Source of the DNA: Oegoconia quadripuncta
Taxonomy: Eukaryota > Arthropoda > Insecta > Lepidoptera > Autostichidae
Assembly (NCBI GenBank): GCA_949316235.1
Contig: OX438758.1
Location: 14,603,731-14,667,730 of the forward strand
Length of the DNA stretch: 64,000 nucleotides
Reading direction: 5' to 3'
Positions 21,676-31,318 of the stretch are shown here, one piece after another; position 1 is the stretch's first letter; every line of letters starts with the position of its first letter. Made by a program: the position numbers and the translations under genes. The notes beneath the pieces were generated by a model. That model made no database searches and had not been told where the DNA came from. It saw only the letters and a list, made by a program, of their open reading frames with translations.

Positions 21676-23253
21676 CACCAGATGCCGCATGATGCGGCCT
21701 GCCACCACTCTTTCCAGGAGCTTACCGGCCTCATCGAGCAGAACGATGGGCCGGTAGGCTGACGGGGACTCCTCAGGGCGGCCGTCCTTCCTTAAAAGAA
21801 TGAGCCGCCCCTCCTTCCAGCAGGAAGGGAATTGACGCCGCTCCAGGCACGCGCTGAAGAGGTCCCGAAACCGGCTCTCCAGGGGGTCCAAGGCCAGAAC
21901 CAAGGCCCGCCCTGGTATGCCATCAGGACCCGGTGCCGTTTTCCTGCCGCGGAGCCGCAACAACGCAGCTCCCAATTCGCCCTCTGTCACCGGGGGGACT
22001 TCCTCGAGAGGGTCCACCCGGATCGGCGGAAGCGCCACATCGCTATCCCCGTGCGGGAATAGAGCCGCAACAACCTCAACCAGCCGTTGTGGCTGGAGGG
22101 TCTCCACTACTGGGGGTCCCTGGCCGCGGATTTTACCGCGAGCCGCAAGGTACGGGCGCCCCCAGGGGTCCCGATCCAGACCCTCCAGCATCTCTTCTCT
22201 CGCGCTGGTCTTGGCCCGGCAGATGGCCACCTGCAGCGTCTTCTTGGCCTCCTTGTAGGCCAGGCGAAGGCGCTCCTCCTCCTCCTCGTTCCGCACACGG
22301 CGGCGCCGTTGACGAACGTACGCCCGCCGGGCGGCGAAACAGCCGCGACGAAGATCTGCGATCTCTTCAGACCACCAATAGACTGCCCTTTTAGGTGGTC
22401 GGAGCCGGACGCGCGGCATGGCCGCATCGCAGATCCTCGTCATTGCCTCTCTAAAGTAGAGGGCCTCGTCCTCCGTGGTCGCCATAGGAGCAGGGAGCGA
22501 ACCCCAAGCCTCCACGATGGCCGCCTCCTCGAGGAGCTCGGTATCGAGCTTTGTGAGGGCCCAGCGGGGAAACGCCGGTGCCCTCGAGACGACGGGACTA
22601 TTGGGTGCAGAGGGGGAGACGCTGAATCGGATATAGAGGTGGTCCGACAGCGTCTCCACCTCCTCAACGACCCTCCAGTCGGAGATCGACCTCGCGACAG
22701 CAGGGGATGCAAACGACAGGTCTACTATCGACCCCCCCTGCTGCCTTACACAGGTGTTGGTGGTACCCCGGTGCAGGAGACCGAGGCCGACCGCCAACGC
22801 CCACTCCTCCACCAAGTCACCACGGACGTCCGTTGCAGGGGAACCCCAAGCCACACTCTTGGCGTTGAAGTCCCCCGCAACTATTATCGGTCGCGGCGCC
22901 GCCCTCCTGACGGCCGCCTCCAGCTCTCCGAGGAACACCTCGAACTCGTAGAGTGGTTTATTCGGGGAGAAGTACACCCCGAAAACGGTGTACTCTCCCC
23001 AGTTAGCCCCCACGAAACCGTTGCCCCTCTCCTTAACAGAGAGAGGCGAAGATCCTGCGCCACAGGCGCAAATGATTGCGACGGAGCCCTGTACGTCACC
23101 CACCCAATTGGACCGAGCGGGGACGTAGTATGGCTCCGCCACCACCGCGACGTCGCTTTGCCACTCCGCCATGGTCTGGAGCAGAAGGTCCTGAGCCCCG
23201 GCGGAGTGGTTTAAATTCCCCTGGAGGAAGAGATGTGGTCGACGATTATCCAT
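21676..23253 (-). pseudogene. R1-clade ORF2: endonuclease and truncated reverse transcriptase
   Basis: The likely start is the ATG at 23253, which overlaps the ORF1 stop (ATGGATAA), an arrangement that suggests coupled translation. The endonuclease shows LFLQGNLNHSAGAQ, VAVVAEPY, GDFNAKSVAWGS and SDHLYIRF. The reverse transcriptase begins with TAPGPDGIPG and YRPIVLLDEAGKLLE, then stops at the truncation before the palm motifs. The last codons of the open frame (to 21640) are array sequence. The region is otherwise free of internal stops. Confidence 0.88.
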
Positions 23254-25492
23254 TGACGTTGTCGACCAGCATCTCTTCCTGTCGGGACGCGCCCCGACCC
23301 ACCGTGGTTGCGACCGGGGTCCTTCCGGTCGTTGGTCTCCTCGCGGCTGTCTTGCCTGTGGGAGCACACAGTTTGCTTCCGGCGACGTGACCAGCCGGCT
23401 TGCCAGCCGCAGTACACACAGCGCACTTTGGCGTGGCTTGGCAACCGCTCGACTTATGGCCGGGGAGACCGCAGCGGTAGCAAAGATCGCTACGGTCCAC
23501 CGGCCCAGTGCACATTAGTCTTGTGTGCCCCACCTCAAGGCACCTAAAACATTTCATGGGCCGGTTCTCCAGGGGGCGGAGCTGCACTGAACTCCAGCCC
23601 ACCAGGAGGCGACCGGCTGCCAGAAGGGCCTTCGCGACGGCGACTGGGCACTGAATCCACAGGGACGAACTGCCCCCGGGATTGTCCCGTATGTCGCCAG
23701 CCTTAATTTGTTCGATGGGGCAGCGCCCCTTTTCAGCCACCGCTGCGACCACCTCCTCCTTTGAGATGGAGTCGTCCAGGCCGACTGCGCGCAGTTCAGC
23801 GCACTTCACCGGCCTGGCAACCCTAGCGTCGCCCGCGAAAACTCCACGGAGTTTCTGCGCAAAGAGGTCAGCTTGTTCAGTGCTGACCTCTTTTGGGAGC
23901 TCGATCACTCGAGCGCCCGTTACGGCGTGGCGGATTTTGAGGCCGCCCGGAATGCCTATGGCAGCCAGGTCGACCTCTTGCCTTGCCTTTGTCAAGGCCG
24001 CTTTATAGGTGGCGCCGCGCTCGACCGCCTCCTGCTGCAGTGTTATCACCACTGCTGAGGTGGCTTCGGCGCGCGGCGCCTTCTTTGCCGTCGCCTTCTT
24101 TTTCTTGGGTTGCGGCTTGGGCTGCGACCCAGGGCGCGACTGCGCGGTGTTAGGGCGGGAAACTCCCTTAGCCTTCGGCTTCTTCCGAACCACCAGGTTC
24201 CAGCCCTCCTCATGTGGAGGCGGGGCTGTAGCGGGTGGCTGGGTGTTAGATGGCGCAGGGGCGCGTTTAGCGACAGCAGCTGGCCGCATGGCAACAGGCT
24301 GCGAAGCAGATTGCCCCTGCGTGGGACCCTTGGCTCCCTTCTTCTTCTTACTCCGCGGCTTTTTGGGCTTGGCCTCACCCGCTGGAACCAAGATGATAGG
24401 CGCAGTTGCCGTTGGAACAGCAACCTGTTCCACATCCAAACAGGGCTCAGCGGATGGCGTTTTCTTTGGCCTCTTATCGTGGGCCAAGAGAGGCCTTGGA
24501 CGCTCCACACCCCTCCCCTCCAACCGTGCGTCAATCATGTTGGAGGTGCTTTGCAGAATGATCCGCGTATGCTCCTCCAACATGCTCCTGAAGAGCTCAA
24601 TTGAGGGGAGCGGCGCCGGGGCCCGCTCCTCCATTTCGACCTCGGTCGACATCGCTGGGGGTGCGGGCCTCTCCCGCACCCGCTCACTCTCCTTTCGGAG
24701 GAGGGCGACCTCCTGCCTCAGAGCCGCCACCTCGGCCTCCAGACGGAGAGAGTCCGACCGAAGGGACGTTAGCCCCCCCAAGCACTCCTCGACCATCTTC
24801 GTTCCCTCCTGCAGGGCCTTCATGTGGGTCCCCTTAAGGTGACCCGACGTGTCCCTGACCATCCTGATCAGGGCCAGACCCTTGTTGCCCGTCTCTTTTA
24901 ATTTTGTCGCCACCAGCTCGGTGTTATCCTGCACGGACAGCCCCGGAGCGATGATGGCGAGCTCCGCCTGAACAGAGCTCCGTAAACTGCGAGAGGCCGA
25001 CAGTTCCTCCGCCAGTTCCTTTTCGGCCCTAAGCTCCATCTCCTCACGCTCGTAGGCGAGGAGCTTCGCCTTGGCCGCAGCCAGACCGGCATACTCGCCG
25101 GTTGTCGTCGGCCGACCACGCGCCTTTTTGGCGTCCTTACGCCTGGACCTTGAGACAGAGTCTCTTGACCCAGACGACTCGTCTGAACTGGAGTGTTCAG
25201 ATCGACTCCGATCGCGGGACCTCTTGCCAGACAGGCTGGTCAGGGACGGAGCCCTTGAACCGGCCGTCAACGGCTTAGGCACCGTAAACTCTCCGAGTCT
25301 CTCCAAACTTACTACTGGTTGGCCCTGAGAAGGGCCTTTGAGTTGGCCCTGAGAAGGGCCTTTGGGTTGGCCCTGAGAAGGGCCATTTGGTTGGCCCTGA
25401 GAAGGGCCTTTTGGTTGGCCCTGAGAAGGGCCTTTTGGTTGGCCCTGAGAAGGGCCTTTTAAGGAGCGTAGAGAGAGTTCTCGGGAAGACAT
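23246..25492 (-). CDS. R1-clade ORF1 (gag-like, zinc knuckles)
   Basis: This intact 748-residue frame has an N-terminal tandem of about seven GPSQGQPK-type repeats, a serine/arginine stretch, a long charged helical region, a lysine-rich linker, and a C-terminal array of CCHC knuckles (CFRCLEVGHTRLMC, CYRCGLPGHKSSGC, CAVC with H and C following). The order is that of R1/TRAS/SART ORF1 proteins, which bind element RNA and help target it to specific chromosomal sites. Its stop overlaps the ORF2 start. The frame is unbroken, so the insertion is relatively young despite being truncated. Confidence 0.9.
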   Translation of the reverse strand: MSSRELSLRSLKGPSQGQPKGPSQGQPKGPSQGQPNGPSQGQPKGPSQGQLKGPSQGQPVVSLERLGEFTVPKPLTAGSRAPSLTSLSGKRSRDRSRSEHSSSDESSGSRDSVSRSRRKDAKKARGRPTTTGEYAGLAAAKAKLLAYEREEMELRAEKELAEELSASRSLRSSVQAELAIIAPGLSVQDNTELVATKLKETGNKGLALIRMVRDTSGHLKGTHMKALQEGTKMVEECLGGLTSLRSDSLRLEAEVAALRQEVALLRKESERVRERPAPPAMSTEVEMEERAPAPLPSIELFRSMLEEHTRIILQSTSNMIDARLEGRGVERPRPLLAHDKRPKKTPSAEPCLDVEQVAVPTATAPIILVPAGEAKPKKPRSKKKKGAKGPTQGQSASQPVAMRPAAVAKRAPAPSNTQPPATAPPPHEEGWNLVVRKKPKAKGVSRPNTAQSRPGSQPKPQPKKKKATAKKAPRAEATSAVVITLQQEAVERGATYKAALTKARQEVDLAAIGIPGGLKIRHAVTGARVIELPKEVSTEQADLFAQKLRGVFAGDARVARPVKCAELRAVGLDDSISKEEVVAAVAEKGRCPIEQIKAGDIRDNPGGSSSLWIQCPVAVAKALLAAGRLLVGWSSVQLRPLENRPMKCFRCLEVGHTRLMCTGPVDRSDLCYRCGLPGHKSSGCQATPKCAVCTAAGKPAGHVAGSKLCAPTGKTAARRPTTGRTPVATTVGRGASRQEEMLVDNVNG
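25316..25460 (-). repeat. Minisatellite in R1-clade ORF1
   Basis: About seven tandem copies of a roughly 21-24 bp unit (TTGGCCCTGAGAAGGGCC plus spacer) encode the GPSQGQPK repeats. Each copy contains a GGCCCTGAGAAGGGCC near-palindrome. Confidence 0.9.
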
Positions 25493-26211
25493 GTTCTGCG
25501 TAGAGTCGCAACGATCGCTTCGTAGAGTAGAGTATTGGCCTGCTGGACACCTGCGTTACCGGGTCCAGACAGTTACCAGGGTGCACCGCGGGGAGGTTCT
25601 CTACTAACGCACCCCGTTTAATATGCACCTGCCCTAACCCTTTTCTTTAGTGTGAACCATTAAGGTATGATTTATTACATGAGACTAAATTTTTTCACCC
25701 TCCAAAAAATACCAACGATTGCGCGGTGTTTTGAGCAAACGGTTTTTTCATCACGAAACTTTGGTTAATTTATAACATGATTTTGACGTTGATGGCATCT
25801 ACGTTCACATAAAGAAACCAATTTTATTACAATCTCTCGATTAATTACACGAGGCTACCCAAAAACGCGAACCGTTCTGTATCACCTTATGTCACGTTCG
25901 GGTATCCCACGGCAATAAATTCTATATTTTTTGATAAAAATTCGCGTATCTTGACAATCTTCACACGACCTCATGCACCTGCGTATCACCTTGTGTCACG
26001 ATCACAATAAATTCTATATTTTTTTCATAAAGATTCCTCATGCACCTGCGTGCTTATCACATAAAAAACCTGTCCGTTGAATGCACAATGGAATACGGTG
26101 TTGTTTTTACAAAATAACTTAGCCTAACACAACAAGAGAACTAAAAGTATACACTAACTTAATCTAACAAAAATAACTTAAATTTCTAATTAAAAGCTAA
26201 CTTAATATAAA

Positions 26212-26231
26212 CACTCACTCACTCACTCACT
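26212..26231 (-). repeat. GTGAG tract at gene B stop codon
   Basis: On the minus strand the TAG stop of gene B runs directly into four to five GTGA repeats, each of which reads as a 5' splice donor (GTGAGT). Units 8-10 have two fewer copies. Confidence 0.85.
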
Positions 26232-26556
26232 AATTCTCTGTACTATCGTCATCCTCTTCGATTGTATAAAATTTAGGGGGCTCCATGCAATTTAGATACT
26301 GCTCATCGAAGGGCTCGTAAGCATCCATCGTAATTCCCACATCTTCATCATCATCGTATCTCCCCCATTCACCTTCTTCTTCTTCTTCATCTTCGGTCAT
26401 TGCCGGCGTCAGCGGATTGTAATTCACTGGCACCCAGTCCGGCAAAATTGGTGGACTATATCCATTAGTTGTAGAGCAGTAATCCATCAAAACAAAATAA
26501 CTAGCACATTCTTCACAAGTACACTGGCAACAACATGTAGTACAACAGCTATACAT
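26230..26556 (-). CDS. Gene B (unit 2)
   Basis: Identical in protein sequence to the unit 1 copy (108 residues). It has its full upstream region: hairpin, TATATAAAG box, candidate start site TTCACT about 30 bases downstream, and an AT-rich 5' leader ending ATTATAATG. Confidence 0.72.
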   Translation of the reverse strand: MYSCCTTCCCQCTCEECASYFVLMDYCSTTNGYSPPILPDWVPVNYNPLTPAMTEDEEEEEGEWGRYDDDEDVGITMDAYEPFDEQYLNCMEPPKFYTIEEDDDSTEN

Positions 26557-26636
26557 TATAATAATATATTATTGGATGGTGTTACGTTCGGCTCAGGCTG
26601 AATGAACAGTGAATATCGGTCGAAGGCGTCAGAAGG

Positions 26637-26645
26637 CTTTATATA
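26637..26645 (-). promoter_or_regulatory. Gene B TATA box (unit 2)
   Basis: TATATAAAG on the minus strand lies about 30 bases upstream of TATTCACTG, a reasonable start site. The element is preserved in every unit carrying this region. Confidence 0.65.
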
Positions 26646-26656
26646 CGCACAGCTAC

Positions 26657-26682
26657 AAAACCCCCAAAGGGCGGGGGGTTTT
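26657..26682. promoter_or_regulatory. C-run/G-run hairpin between genes A and B (unit 2)
   Basis: AAAACCCCC, a 7-base loop and GGGGGGTTTT form a strong stem 12 bases upstream of the gene B TATA box and about 40 bases after the gene A stop. It is conserved in all units, with one T fewer in units 8-10. It may end gene A transcripts or control gene B; neither is shown. Confidence 0.6.
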
Positions 26683-26723
26683 ATCGAGTGATTTATGTTG
26701 TTATTTTAATTGACAATCACATT

Positions 26724-27459
26724 TTACTCTGTTGATTCGAAGAAGTATTTTTTGCAATCATCGCTTTCTGAAATTTGTTTAGTTATATTGAATATAACAT
26801 CTCGAATGTTTTGGTATGTTTTATCATTCTCGCATTGAGTGTAATATTTGACGCGTAAATCAACATTCTTCCAATGATCTTTGATGGATATATCCTTTAA
26901 TTTCTTGACATCATAAATTTCAATTTTGATGAGATGGCTGGCGTTGTTATTTGCAGACATAGATATGTAAGAAGTTCCACCATTGCTCGATTGGCTAACG
27001 GAACTTGACAAAGATGGTTTCTTTTTTTTCTTTGGTTTTTCAAAAAAATGTTCAATGCTGTTGGATAGCTTTTGAGCCTTTGGTTTCCTTTTCGCCTGTA
27101 TTTCTTGATTTTCATCATCGCTTATGGAAGGGTAGTAATAATTTTTCAGAGTATAATCGAATGTATCCGATGTCGCAGAAGGCTGAAACAAATGCGATTA
27201 GATATAAAAATGTGAATTCATTAGATACGTGAGTGAGAAATGTAACCAGACGTTTTGTTTCGAGTTATTGGGAAAAACTTTGTTATATCACATGATAATT
27301 AAAATGAAAAGATGTTTAATATGTTTAAAAATAAAACAACACAAGTTTTAATTTTTCAAATCACACTGAAGATGAATTTTTATAACATTTAGACTTATCT
27401 CACAAATAAAAATTTTGCAATTTACAAAACTGTATGATAATAAAATAACTCACATCCAT
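26724..27459 (-). CDS. Gene A (unit 2): spliced lysine-rich protein, two-codon first exon
   Basis: I do not recognise this family. Exon 1 contributes ATG GAT (27454-27459) and is followed directly by a GTGAGT donor. The 271-bp intron (27183-27453) ends TTTGTTTCAG, and exon 2 (26724-27182) continues in frame to give 154 residues starting MDPSATSDTFDYTL. Exon 2 alone has no upstream ATG in frame, which supports the spliced start. Features are an acidic stretch (SISDDENQE), two nuclear-localisation-like basic clusters (KRKPKAQK and KPKKKKKP), a serine-rich linker and a charged C-terminal domain (DHWKNVDLRVKYYTQ to FNITKQISESDD). A nuclear role is inferred from the basic clusters only. Confidence 0.75.
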
Positions 27460-27506
27460 TATGGTGACTGATTCACAAAATGGTAAATTTTTAAGTTGTT
27501 TGGCGG

Positions 27507-27514
27507 TTTATATA
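27507..27514 (-). promoter_or_regulatory. Gene A TATA box at the unit boundary (unit 2)
   Basis: TATATAAA on the minus strand lies 48 bases upstream of the ATG. CATT-type and TCAGT initiator-like motifs occur between them (ATCAGTCACCATAATG just before the start). The box sits in the GGCGGTTTATATAG segment that ends each unit. Confidence 0.6.
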
Positions 27515-28154
27515 GAAAACTTTCGAGCAAGTTTGAACATGTTTAATATGCACCTGCCCTAACCCTTTTCTTTAGTGTGAACCATTAAGGTATGATTTAT
27601 TACATGAGACTAAATTTTTTCACCCTCCAAAAAATACCAACGATTGCGCGGTGTTTTGAGCAAACGGTTTTTTCATCACGAAACTTTGGTTAATTTATAA
27701 CATGATTTTGACGTTGATGGCATCTACGTTCACATAAAGAAACCAATTTTATTACAATCTCTCGATTAATTACACGAGGCTACCCAAAAACGCGAACCGT
27801 TCTGTATCACCTTATGTCACGTTCGGGTATCCCACGGCAATAAATTCTATATTTTTTGATAAAAATTCGCGTATCTTGACAATCTTCACACGACCTCATG
27901 CACCTGCGTATCACCTTGTGTCACGATCACAATAAATTCTATATTTTTTTCATAAAGATTCCTCATGCACCTGCGTGCTTATCACATAAAAAACCTGTCC
28001 GTTGAATGCACAATGGAATACGGTGTTGTTTTTACAAAATAACTTAGCCTAACACAACAAGAGAACTAAAAGTATACACTAACTTAATCTAACAAAAATA
28101 ACTTAAATTTCTAATTAAAAGCTAACTTAATATAAACACTCACTCACTCACTCA

Positions 28155-28481
28155 CTAATTCTCTGTACTATCGTCATCCTCTTCGATTGTATAAAATTTA
28201 GGGGGCTCCATGCAATTTAGATACTGCTCATCGAAGGGCTCGTAAGCATCCATCGTAATTCCCACATCTTCATCATCATCGTATCTCCCCCATTCACATT
28301 CTTCTTCTTCTTCATCTTCGGTCATTGCCGGCGTCAGCGGATTGTAATTCACTGGCACCCAGTCCGGCAAAATTGGTGGACTATATCCATTAGTTGTAGA
28401 GCAGTAATCCATCAAAACAAAATAACTAGCACATTCTTCACAAGTACACTGGCAACAACATGTAGTACAACAGCTATACAT
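28155..28481 (-). CDS. Gene B (unit 3)
   Basis: An intact 108-residue copy. A single substitution changes the glycine after the acidic run to cysteine (EEEEECEWGR), a variant shared with units 4 and 5. Confidence 0.7.
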   Translation of the reverse strand: MYSCCTTCCCQCTCEECASYFVLMDYCSTTNGYSPPILPDWVPVNYNPLTPAMTEDEEEEECEWGRYDDDEDVGITMDAYEPFDEQYLNCMEPPKFYTIEEDDDSTEN

Positions 28482-28648
28482 TATAATAATATATTATTGG
28501 ATGGTGTTACGTTCGGCTCAGGCTGAATGAACAGTGAATATCGGTCGAAGGCGTCAGAAGGCTTTATATACGCACAGCTACAAAACCCCCAAAGGGCGGG
28601 GGGTTTTATCGAGTGATTTATGTTGTTATTTTAATTGACAATCACATT

Positions 28649-29384
28649 TTACTCTGTTGATTCGAAGAAGTATTTTTTGCAATCATCGCTTTCTGAAATT
28701 TGTTTAGTTATATTGAATATAACATCTCGAATGTTTTGGTATGTTTTATCATTCTCGCATTGAGTGTAATATTTGACGCGTAAATCAACATTCTTCCAAT
28801 GATCTTTGATGGATATATCCTTTAATTTCTTGACATCATAAATTTCAATTTTGATGAGATGGCTGGCGTTGTTATTTGCAGACATAGATATGTAAGAAGT
28901 TCCACCATTGCTCGATTGGCTAACGGAACTTGACAAAGATGGTTTCTTTTTTTTCTTTGGTTTTTCAAAAAAATGTTCAATGCTGTTGGATAGCTTTTGA
29001 GCCTTTGGTTTCCTTTTCGCCTGTATTTCTTGATTTTCATCATCGCTTATGGAAGGGTAGTAATAATTTTTCAGAGTATAATCGAATGTATCCGATGTCG
29101 CAGAAGGCTGAAACAAATGCGATTAGATATAAAAATGTGAATTCATTAGATACGTGAGTGAGAAATGTAACCAGACGTTTTGTTTCGAGTTATTGGGAAA
29201 AACTTTGTTATATCACATGATAATTAAAATGAAAAGATGTTTAATATGTTTAAAAATAAAACAACACAAGTTTTAATTTTTCAAATCACACTGAAGATGA
29301 ATTTTTATAACATTTAGACTTATCTCACAAATAAAAATTTTGCAATTTACAAAACTGTATGATAATAAAATAACTCACATCCAT
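28649..29384 (-). CDS. Gene A (unit 3)
   Basis: Exon 1 is 29379-29384, the intron 29108-29378 (271 bp) and exon 2 28649-29107. The protein is identical to unit 2. Confidence 0.72.
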
Positions 29385-30088
29385 TATGGTGACTGATTCA
29401 CAAAATGTTAAAGAATGGTAAATTTTTAAGTTGTTTGGCGGTTTATATAAAAACTTTCGAGCAAGTTTGAACATGTTTAATATGCACCTGCCCTAACCCT
29501 TTTCTTTAGTGTGAACCATTAAGGTATGATTTATTACATGAGACTAAATTTTTTCACCCTCCAAAAAATACCAACGATTGCGCGGTGTTTTGAGCAAACG
29601 GTTTTTTCATCACGAAACTTTGGTTAATTTATAACATGATTTTGACGTTGATGGCATCTACGTTCACATAAAGAAACCAATTTTATTACAATCTCTCGAT
29701 TAATTACACGAGGCTACCCAAAAACGCGAACCGTTCTGTATCACCTTATGTCACGTTCGGGTATCCCACGGCAATAAATTCTATATTTTTTCATAAAAAT
29801 TCGCGTATCTTGACAATCTTCACACGACCTCATGCACCTGCGTATCACCTTGTGTCACGATCACAATAAATTCTATATTTTTTTCATAAAGATTCCTCAT
29901 GCACCTGCGTGCTTATCACATAAAAAACCTGTCCGTTGAATGCACAATGGAATACGGTGTTGTTTTTACAAAATAACTTAGCCTAACACAACAAGAGAAC
30001 TAAAAGTATACACTAACTTAATCTAACAAAAATAACTTAAATTTCTAATTAAAAGCTAACTTAATATAAACACTCACTCACTCACTCA

Positions 30089-30415
30089 CTAATTCTCTGT
30101 ACTATCGTCATCCTCTTCGATTGTATAAAATTTAGGGGGCTCCATGCAATTTAGATACTGCTCATCGAAGGGCTCGTAAGCATCCATCGTAATTCCCACA
30201 TCTTCATCATCATCGTATCTCCCCCATTCACATTCTTCTTCTTCTTCATCTTCGGTCATTGCCGGCGTCAGCGGATTGTAATTCACTGGCACCCAGTCCG
30301 GCAAAATTGGTGGACTATATCCATTAGTTGTAGAGCAGTAATCCATCAAAACAAAATAACTAGCACATTCTTCACAAGTACACTGGCAACAACATGTAGT
30401 ACAACAGCTATACAT
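30089..30415 (-). CDS. Gene B (unit 4)
   Basis: An intact 108-residue copy with the cysteine variant (EEEEECEWGR), identical in protein to unit 3. Confidence 0.7.
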   Translation of the reverse strand: MYSCCTTCCCQCTCEECASYFVLMDYCSTTNGYSPPILPDWVPVNYNPLTPAMTEDEEEEECEWGRYDDDEDVGITMDAYEPFDEQYLNCMEPPKFYTIEEDDDSTEN

Positions 30416-30582
30416 TATAATAATATATTATTGGATGGTGTTACGTTCGGCTCAGGCTGAATGAACAGTGAATATCGGTCGAAGGCGTCAGAAGGCTTTA
30501 TATACGCACAGCTACAAAACCCCCAAAGGGCGGGGGGTTTTATCGAGTGATTTATGTTGTTATTTTAATTGACAATCACATT

Positions 30583-31318
30583 TTACTCTGTTGATTCGAA
30601 GAAGTATTTTTTGCAATCATCGCTTTCTGAAATTTGTTTAGTTATATTGAATATAACATCTCGAATGTTTTGGTATGTTTTATCATTCTCGCATTGAGTG
30701 TAATATTTGACGCGTAAATCAACATTCTTCCAATGATCTTTGATGGATATATCCTTTAATTTCTTGACATCATAAATTTCAATTTTGATGAGATGGCTGG
30801 CGTTGTTATTTGCAGACATAGATATGTAAGAAGTTCCACCATTGCTCGATTGGCTAACGGAACTTGACAAAGATGGTTTCTTTTTTTTCTTTGGTTTTTC
30901 AAAAAAATGTTCAATGCTGTTGGATAGCTTTTGAGCCTTTGGTTTCCTTTTCGCCTGTATTTCTTGATTTTCATCATCGCTTATGGAAGGGTAGTAATAA
31001 TTTTTCAGAGTATAATCGAATGTATCCGATGTCGCAGAAGGCTGAAACAAATGCGATTAGATATAAAAATGTGAATTCATTAGATACGTGAGTGAGAAAT
31101 GTAACCAGACGTTTTGTTTCGAGTTATTGGGAAAAACTTTGTTATATCACATGATAATTAAAATGAAAAGATGTTTAATATGTTTAAAAATAAAACAACA
31201 CAAGTTTTAATTTTTCAAATCACACTGAAGATGAATTTTTATAACATTTAGACTTATCTCACAAATAAAAATTTTGCAATTTACAAAACTGTATGATAAT
31301 AAAATAACTCACATCCAT
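30583..31318 (-). CDS. Gene A (unit 4)
   Basis: Exon 1 is 31313-31318, the intron 31042-31312 and exon 2 30583-31041. The protein is identical to unit 2. Confidence 0.72.

Larger units (their letters stand above)
21676..25615 (-). mobile_element. R1-clade non-LTR retrotransposon, 3'-truncated
   Basis: The element has two overlapping minus-strand frames. ORF1 has three CCHC zinc knuckles, and ORF2 has an R1/TRAS-type endonuclease and the start of a reverse transcriptase. Base composition is strikingly GC-rich against its AT-rich surroundings. The 5' end (GGGGTGCGTTAGTAGAGAAC on the minus strand) looks intact, but the 3' half (RT palm, thumb and 3' UTR) is missing at 21676. Compared with intact array junctions, 46 bp of array sequence are missing at the insertion site, and no target duplication is seen. 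Confidence 0.88.
25616..27515 (-). repeat. Array unit 2 (reference unit)
   Basis: This is the first unit with both promoters present. Its first 25 bases were lost to the R1-clade element. Layout on the minus strand: gene A TATA (27507-27514), gene A exon 1, intron, exon 2, a C5/G6 hairpin (26657-26682), gene B TATA (26637-26645), gene B, a GTGAG repeat tract (26212-26231), and about 590 bases of non-coding 3' flank. It lacks the 12-base TTAAAGAATGG-type insertion found near the ATG of gene A in most other units, as do units 1 and 4. Confidence 0.96.
27516..29449 (-). repeat. Array unit 3
   Basis: A complete 1934-bp unit. It differs from unit 2 by the insertion near the gene A start and a few substitutions, and its right boundary reads TTTATAT|AAAAACTTT, lacking the usual AG. 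Confidence 0.96.

Noticed and set aside
22087..24842. Long plus-strand open frames opposite the R1-clade ORFs
   Set aside because: They are mirror frames of GC-rich coding sequence on the other strand, with low-complexity Arg/Pro/Ser translations.
26897..27232. Additional small proteins overlapping gene A (73 residues on the minus strand, 75 on the plus strand)
   Set aside because: They recur only because the units are near-identical; they overlap gene A in other frames and have no promoter or splice support.
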